From assembly GCA_964556145.1 (NCBI GenBank), contig CAZKVD010000069.1, forward strand, positions 1-9,139: a stretch of DNA of 9,139 bases, read 5' to 3'. Numbering within the stretch: the first letter of the stretch is position 1; each line of letters begins with the position of its first letter. Below are positions 6,096 through 9,139 of the stretch, piece by piece. Made by a program: the position numbers and the translations under genes. This DNA comes from F1-20-MAGs119 sp964556145. GTDB taxonomy: Bacteria > Actinomycetota > Acidimicrobiia > Acidimicrobiales > Ilumatobacteraceae. The notes beneath the pieces are model-generated. The model saw only the letters and a program-made list of their open reading frames with translations, made no database searches and had not been told where the DNA came from.

Positions 6096-6878
6096 ATGGG
6101 ACTTCTCGACGGTCGTGTTGCGTTGGTGACGGGTGGCGGACGCGGAATCGGCGCGGGCATCAGTCGACGTCTCGCCGCCGAAGGCGCAGCGATTGCCGTG
6201 AACTATTCGCGCAGCGAGGACGAAGCGACGGAAGTCATCAATGACATCGTTTTCGCCGGCGGCCGCGCGCGCGCCTACCGGGCATCGGTGGCCGACTACG
6301 AAGCCTGCCGATCGATGGTCGACCGGGTCGTCGCCGACTTCGGTTTCGTCGACATTCTCGTGAACAATGCGGGCATCGCATCGAAGGGTCGTGCGGTCGC
6401 CGATACCGACGCCGCCGAGGTCGAAAAGTTGCTGGCCATTCACGCCGTCGGCGCCCACCAACTGTCTGCCGCGGTTTTGCCGTCCATGCGCACACGTGGT
6501 CGTGGTGACATCGTGTTCGTGTCGTCGGTGGCGACGTCGCACTATTCGGCCAAGGGCGCGCCGTACAACATGGGCAAGGCCGCCATGGAAGCGTTGGCCT
6601 ACACGCTGGCAAAAGAAGAACGCCACAACGGCATCCACGTGAACATTGCTGCACCGGGTTTGGTTGAAACCGACATGGGAGTCCGCTTGGCCAGGTCGAT
6701 GCAGGGCAAGCGCGAGATGGAAGACCTGCGCGAGCTCGATGCCAAGTCGCCCTTCGGTCACGTCTGCCAGCCCAACGACGTCGCCGAGGTCGTGCTGTGG
6801 TTCTGCTCGGCCGGAGCGGGGTACGTGACGGGGCAACGCATCGAGTGCGACGGCGGCGGAGCCATCTCCAGTTACTGA
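6096..6878 (+). CDS. SDR-family NAD(P)-dependent oxidoreductase (FabG-like)
   Basis: This 260-residue classical short-chain dehydrogenase/reductase interconverts a hydroxyl and a carbonyl group using NAD(H) or NADP(H). The cofactor loop TGGGRGIG is at residues 12-19 and NNAG at 90-93. The catalytic serine is in VSS (142-144), Y157 and K161 form YNMGK, and the AAPGLVETDM segment is at 185-194. The C-terminal G-Q-R-I-E-C-D-G-G-G matches FabG-like enzymes. The asparagine of the usual catalytic tetrad appears to be histidine (H116 in A-I-H-A-V-G). ATG 6096 gives the usual N-terminus, MGLLDGRVALVTGG; a longer reading from TTG 6072 would overlap the divergent GTG. The substrate is unknown. The fatty-acid/CoA-type neighbours to the right make an acyl substrate plausible but not shown. 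Confidence 0.88.
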   Translation: MGLLDGRVALVTGGGRGIGAGISRRLAAEGAAIAVNYSRSEDEATEVINDIVFAGGRARAYRASVADYEACRSMVDRVVADFGFVDILVNNAGIASKGRAVADTDAAEVEKLLAIHAVGAHQLSAAVLPSMRTRGRGDIVFVSSVATSHYSAKGAPYNMGKAAMEALAYTLAKEERHNGIHVNIAAPGLVETDMGVRLARSMQGKREMEDLRELDAKSPFGHVCQPNDVAEVVLWFCSAGAGYVTGQRIECDGGGAISSY

Positions 6879-6918
6879 CGGCACACCGCTCGGTCGGCCG
6901 TGTTCTTGACGGCACCGA

Positions 6919-6924
6919 TACCCT
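6919..6924 (+). promoter_or_regulatory. Candidate -10 element before the Nfu-like gene
   Basis: TACCCT fits TAnnnT and ends 7 bases before the GTG at 6932, the spacing expected for a leaderless transcript. The match is weak on its own. It is listed because the same arrangement recurs before the two neighbouring genes. Confidence 0.25.
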
Positions 6925-6931
6925 GAAAGAC

Positions 6932-7603
6932 GTGACGACACCCTCCAGTCCGTTCGCGGATTCCGCCGCTCCCACCAGCCCGTTTGCCGAGGGCGGGTCG
7001 ACCGCCGACAACGCCCTTGTCGACGTCACGTCGACTGCAGTCGAAAAACTGAAGGAGCTCCGCGACATGGAGCCCGAGACGACACAACTCGGTTTGCGCG
7101 TCGAAATCATCAGCTCGCCCGGCGAGGACTTCCGTTACGACCTGTCGTTCGAAAAGGTCACCACTGCGGCGTTCACCGACGAGGTGCGCACCATCGACGG
7201 ACTGAAAATCATCATTCCGGCGAACAGCATCGAACTGCTCAGCGGATCGATTCTCGATTACAACGACTCGCAGGGTCTCATCATCCGCAATCCGAACAAG
7301 CCCCTTGCGCCATCGGTCGATGGTCTCGTCAGCGACGACGCGATGTCGGTGTCGATCAACGAGGTTCTGCGCGGCGAAGTCAACCCCGCCCTTGCGTCGC
7401 ACGGTGGCTTTGTCACCTACGTCGGTCACGACGGCGAAGGCACGGCATACCTCACCATGGGTGGCGGTTGCCACGGTTGCTCGATGAGCCGCATGACCAT
7501 GCTCGAGGGTGTGCAGACCACGCTGGTCGAAAAGGTGCCGGGTGTCTTGAAGGTGCGCGATCTCACCGACCACAACTCGGGCGAGAACCCCTACTACTCC
7601 TGA
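6932..7603 (+). CDS. NfuA-like iron-sulfur cluster carrier: degenerate A-type domain plus NifU C-terminal domain
   Basis: This protein of about 223 residues probably receives and delivers Fe-S clusters to client enzymes in the cytoplasm. Residues ~30-122 look like an A-type (HesB/IscA) fold: L-R-V-E-I-I, D-F-R-Y-D-L-S-F, and a G-L-I-I-R-N-P-N end. All three cysteines of true A-type carriers are absent, as in NfuA. Residues ~136-214 are the NifU/Nfu domain with the cluster ligands C180-H-G-C183 inside G-G-G-C-H-G-C and then LEGVQTTL and VPGVLKVRDLTDH. A hydrophilic N-terminal extension repeats S-P-F-A-D/E twice. GTG 6932 is the preferred start. The frame is open upstream to 6797, but that part overlaps the SDR gene and encodes arginine-rich sequence typical of a wrong frame. 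No strong Shine-Dalgarno sequence is seen. Confidence 0.85.
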   Translation: MTTPSSPFADSAAPTSPFAEGGSTADNALVDVTSTAVEKLKELRDMEPETTQLGLRVEIISSPGEDFRYDLSFEKVTTAAFTDEVRTIDGLKIIIPANSIELLSGSILDYNDSQGLIIRNPNKPLAPSVDGLVSDDAMSVSINEVLRGEVNPALASHGGFVTYVGHDGEGTAYLTMGGGCHGCSMSRMTMLEGVQTTLVEKVPGVLKVRDLTDHNSGENPYYS

Positions 7604-7658
7604 TTCATCCCCGGTTTTCCCCGCTCGCCGCGCTGGAACGGCCGGCACGGCAGTGGGT

Positions 7659-7664
7659 TATTGT
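7659..7664 (+). promoter_or_regulatory. Candidate -10 element for a leaderless HMGCS-like transcript
   Basis: TATTGT matches 4 of 6 positions of the -10 consensus and ends 6 bases before the ATG at 7671, so transcription would begin at the start codon. The 67-base gap after the Nfu-like gene has no Shine-Dalgarno sequence and no clear terminator hairpin. Confidence 0.4.
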
Positions 7665-7670
7665 CGGCCC

Positions 7671-9083
7671 ATGACCGGAATCGTCGCTTACGGGTCCTAC
7701 GTCCCTTACTGGCGCTTGCAGCGCGGAGTCATCACCAAGTCGCTCGGCGCGGGTGGCGGAAAGGGTGAGCGGGCCGTTGCCAGCTTCGATGAAGACACCA
7801 CATCGATGGGCGTCGAGGCAGCACGAATCGCCATGCGCAACGCAGGCCCGAACTGGATGCCGAACTCACTGTGGTTCGCCACCACGGATCCCGCGTATCT
7901 CGACAAGACCAATGCGAACACCATTCACGCTGCACTCAGCCTTGCACCGTCGGTCAGCGCGTTCGACACCGTTGGGTCGGTGCGCAGCGGCGTCGCGGCA
8001 ATGACGGGTGCCGGCAGCGGAACCGCGATGGCGGTGCTGTCCGACATCCGAACGGGTCTGCCCGGTGGAGCCGACGAGTCGGCCGGTGGCGATGCAGCTG
8101 CCGCATTCTGCTTCGGCAACGACGGCGTCATTGCCGAAGTCATCGGTGGGGCCGCAGCCACCGCCGAATTCACCGATCGCTGGCGTCAACCGGGTGACAC
8201 CGCAAGCAAGCAGTGGGAAGAGCGCTTCGGCGAGCATGCCTATGCGCCGCTCGTCGACAATGCGTTCAGCGATGCTCTGAAGGCAGCGCACCTGGCCCCC
8301 GGCGACATCAGTCATGCGATCTTTGCCGGATTGCACACGCGTGCAGTCAAGGCTGCGGTCAAGTCGTGCGGAGTGTCGGCCGATGCCGTGGTCGACGATC
8401 TGTCGGCAAGCATCGGCAACCCCGGCACTGCGCAGTGGGGCGTCATTCTGGCCGACGTGCTCGACCGTGCCCAGCCCGGACAAATCATCGCCGTCGTGCT
8501 GCTGGCCGACGGTGTCAACGTGTGGCTGTTGCGCACCACCGATGCAATCACCAAGTATCAGTCGCGTCAGTCCGCGGCGCTGACCGTTCGCGGACAGATC
8601 AATGCCGGTCGCAACGACCTCACCTACACGCAGTTCCTGACGTGGCGCGGGTTCCTTCACCGTGAACCACCGCGACGCCCCGAACCCGACCGTCCTGCCG
8701 GCCCGCCCAGTCTGCGCTCGCAGGCGTGGAAGTACGGCCTGTACGGCAGCCGAGATGAAAGCGGTTTCGTCTACCTGCCGCCGGCACGCGTCAGCATGAA
8801 GTCGGGAAGCATCGACCAGATGGAGATGGTGCGCATGGCCGACGTGCAGGCCACAATCGCGACCTACACGGTCGATCGTTTGGCCTACAGCATGAGTCCG
8901 CCCGTCGTCGCGGCTGTCATCGACTTCGACGGTGGCGGCCGCTTTCAATGCGAACTCACCGACGTCGATCCGGCTGCGGTGAAAATCGGCGATCGCGTCG
9001 AGATGACCTTCCGTCGCCTTTATACGGTCGACGGCATTCACAACTATTTCTGGAAAGCACGGCCCGTCAAGGCCGGGGCATAA
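7671..9083 (+). CDS. HMG-CoA synthase-like thiolase-fold protein fused to a C-terminal DUF35 OB-fold domain
   Basis: This protein has 470 residues. Residues ~1-310 resemble archaeal-type 3-hydroxy-3-methylglutaryl-CoA synthase: IVAYGSYVPYWRL (4-16), FDEDTTSMGVEAA (39-51), SVRSGVAAM (103-111), LSDIRTGLPGGADE (123-136), GGDAAAAF (139-146) and SIGNPGTAQWG (247-257). Residues ~350-465 are a DUF35-type OB domain (VYLPPARVSM, TYTVDRLAYS, GDRVEMTFRRLYTVDGIHNYFWKARPV). The catalytic cysteine expected in the F-A-C-K-A-G motif aligns with V104. The histidine usually found in F-H-x-P is not in register (FAGLH, 218-222). The zinc-ribbon cysteines of DUF35 are replaced (SRDESG). It may therefore act as a CoA-binding partner for the thiolase encoded 9 bases downstream. 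ATG 7671 removes six unlikely residues from the longer frame. The exact function is unknown. Confidence 0.8.
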   Translation: MTGIVAYGSYVPYWRLQRGVITKSLGAGGGKGERAVASFDEDTTSMGVEAARIAMRNAGPNWMPNSLWFATTDPAYLDKTNANTIHAALSLAPSVSAFDTVGSVRSGVAAMTGAGSGTAMAVLSDIRTGLPGGADESAGGDAAAAFCFGNDGVIAEVIGGAAATAEFTDRWRQPGDTASKQWEERFGEHAYAPLVDNAFSDALKAAHLAPGDISHAIFAGLHTRAVKAAVKSCGVSADAVVDDLSASIGNPGTAQWGVILADVLDRAQPGQIIAVVLLADGVNVWLLRTTDAITKYQSRQSAALTVRGQINAGRNDLTYTQFLTWRGFLHREPPRRPEPDRPAGPPSLRSQAWKYGLYGSRDESGFVYLPPARVSMKSGSIDQMEMVRMADVQATIATYTVDRLAYSMSPPVVAAVIDFDGGGRFQCELTDVDPAAVKIGDRVEMTFRRLYTVDGIHNYFWKARPVKAGA

Positions 9084-9088
9084 GGAGG
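9082..9088 (+). promoter_or_regulatory. Strong ribosome binding site of the thiolase-like gene
   Basis: AAGGAGG overlaps the TAA stop of the HMGCS-like gene and ends 4 bases before the ATG at 9093. It is the strongest Shine-Dalgarno sequence on the plus strand here and implies cotranscription with the preceding gene. Confidence 0.75.
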
Positions 9089-9092
9089 AGAC

Positions 9093-9139
9093 ATGGCAAG
9101 TCACGGAATTCGCGACAAGGTGGCAATCATCGGCATGGG
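9093..9139 (+). CDS. Thiolase / acetyl-CoA acetyltransferase-like protein, N-terminus only (cut by window edge)
   Basis: Only 15 full codons are present, starting M-A-S-H-G-I-R-D-K-V-A-I-I-G-M. This is how many actinobacterial SCP-x/lipid-transfer type thiolases begin (K-V-A-I-x-G-M-G), and these are often encoded next to DUF35 proteins. The gene starts 9 bases after the stop of the HMGCS-DUF35 fusion, so the two products probably work together. The catalytic cysteine and histidines lie beyond the window, so the call rests on a short stretch plus context. Confidence 0.6.
   Translation, partial: MASHGIRDKVAIIGM

Noticed and set aside
6879..6931. Possible hairpin after the SDR gene (ACACCG with CGGCCGTGT)
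   Set aside because: Pairing needs a bulge and is not followed by a clear T-run. The next gene starts within 53 bases.
6078..6941. N-terminal extension of the cation transporter frame up to 6941
   Set aside because: The extension is antisense to the SDR gene and matches no transporter sequence. GTG 6077 gives the normal family length.
7604..7670. Possible terminator after the Nfu-like gene
   Set aside because: Only short GCCG/CGGC pairing is available and there is no T-run, so no intrinsic terminator can be supported.
7866..9104. Long minus-strand open frame of about 412 codons
   Set aside because: It lies antisense to the well-supported HMGCS-DUF35 gene. Its translation has no family motif and looks like the low-complexity antisense shadow usual in GC-rich DNA.

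Overview
The window is GC-rich, densely coded bacterial DNA. Gene content and start-codon habits suggest a high-GC actinobacterium, perhaps class Acidimicrobiia. The pointers are frequent GTG starts, several genes without a Shine-Dalgarno sequence, and a cysteine-less HMG-CoA-synthase-like/DUF35 fusion beside a thiolase. This placement is inferred from family resemblance and was not tested. No tRNA, rRNA, CRISPR array, insertion sequence or phage gene was seen, and no gene-free stretch exceeds about 110 bases.

Left part (1-5153). The window opens inside the 3' end of a CopD-type membrane protein gene (+). It meets, tail to tail with a 17-base overlap, the last gene of a minus-strand operon. 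Read in its own direction from about 5145 to 629, that operon is: TPP riboswitch, thiamine pyrophosphokinase, ThiB-like lipoprotein, ThiP-like double permease, ThiQ-like ATPase, GNAT acetyltransferase. Each junction can be read as a 4-base stop/start overlap (ATGA or GTGA), so the genes are probably translated in a coupled way. Together they import thiamine or its phosphates and convert thiamine to the cofactor TPP, which feeds back on the riboswitch. The GNAT enzyme is an unexplained member.

Middle (5154-6878). A cation diffusion facilitator (-) lies directly upstream of the riboswitch. Its GTG start is only 18 bases from the ATG of a divergent SDR oxidoreductase (+).

Right part (6879-9139, all +). 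A NfuA-like iron-sulfur carrier is followed by an HMG-CoA-synthase-fold protein fused to a DUF35 OB domain. Then, behind a strong Shine-Dalgarno sequence, comes the start of what looks like a thiolase. The synthase-like protein lacks the catalytic cysteine and the zinc-ribbon cysteines expected of its families, so it may be a structural partner of the thiolase. The three complete plus-strand genes lack clear ribosome binding sites and have a TAnnnT hexamer 6-7 bases before the start codon, which suggests leaderless transcripts.

Most notable observations: a TPP aptamer whose 3' arm contains the ribosome binding site and runs into the start codon; the GNAT gene coupled to the thiamine operon; and the apparently non-catalytic HMGCS-DUF35 fusion next to a thiolase.
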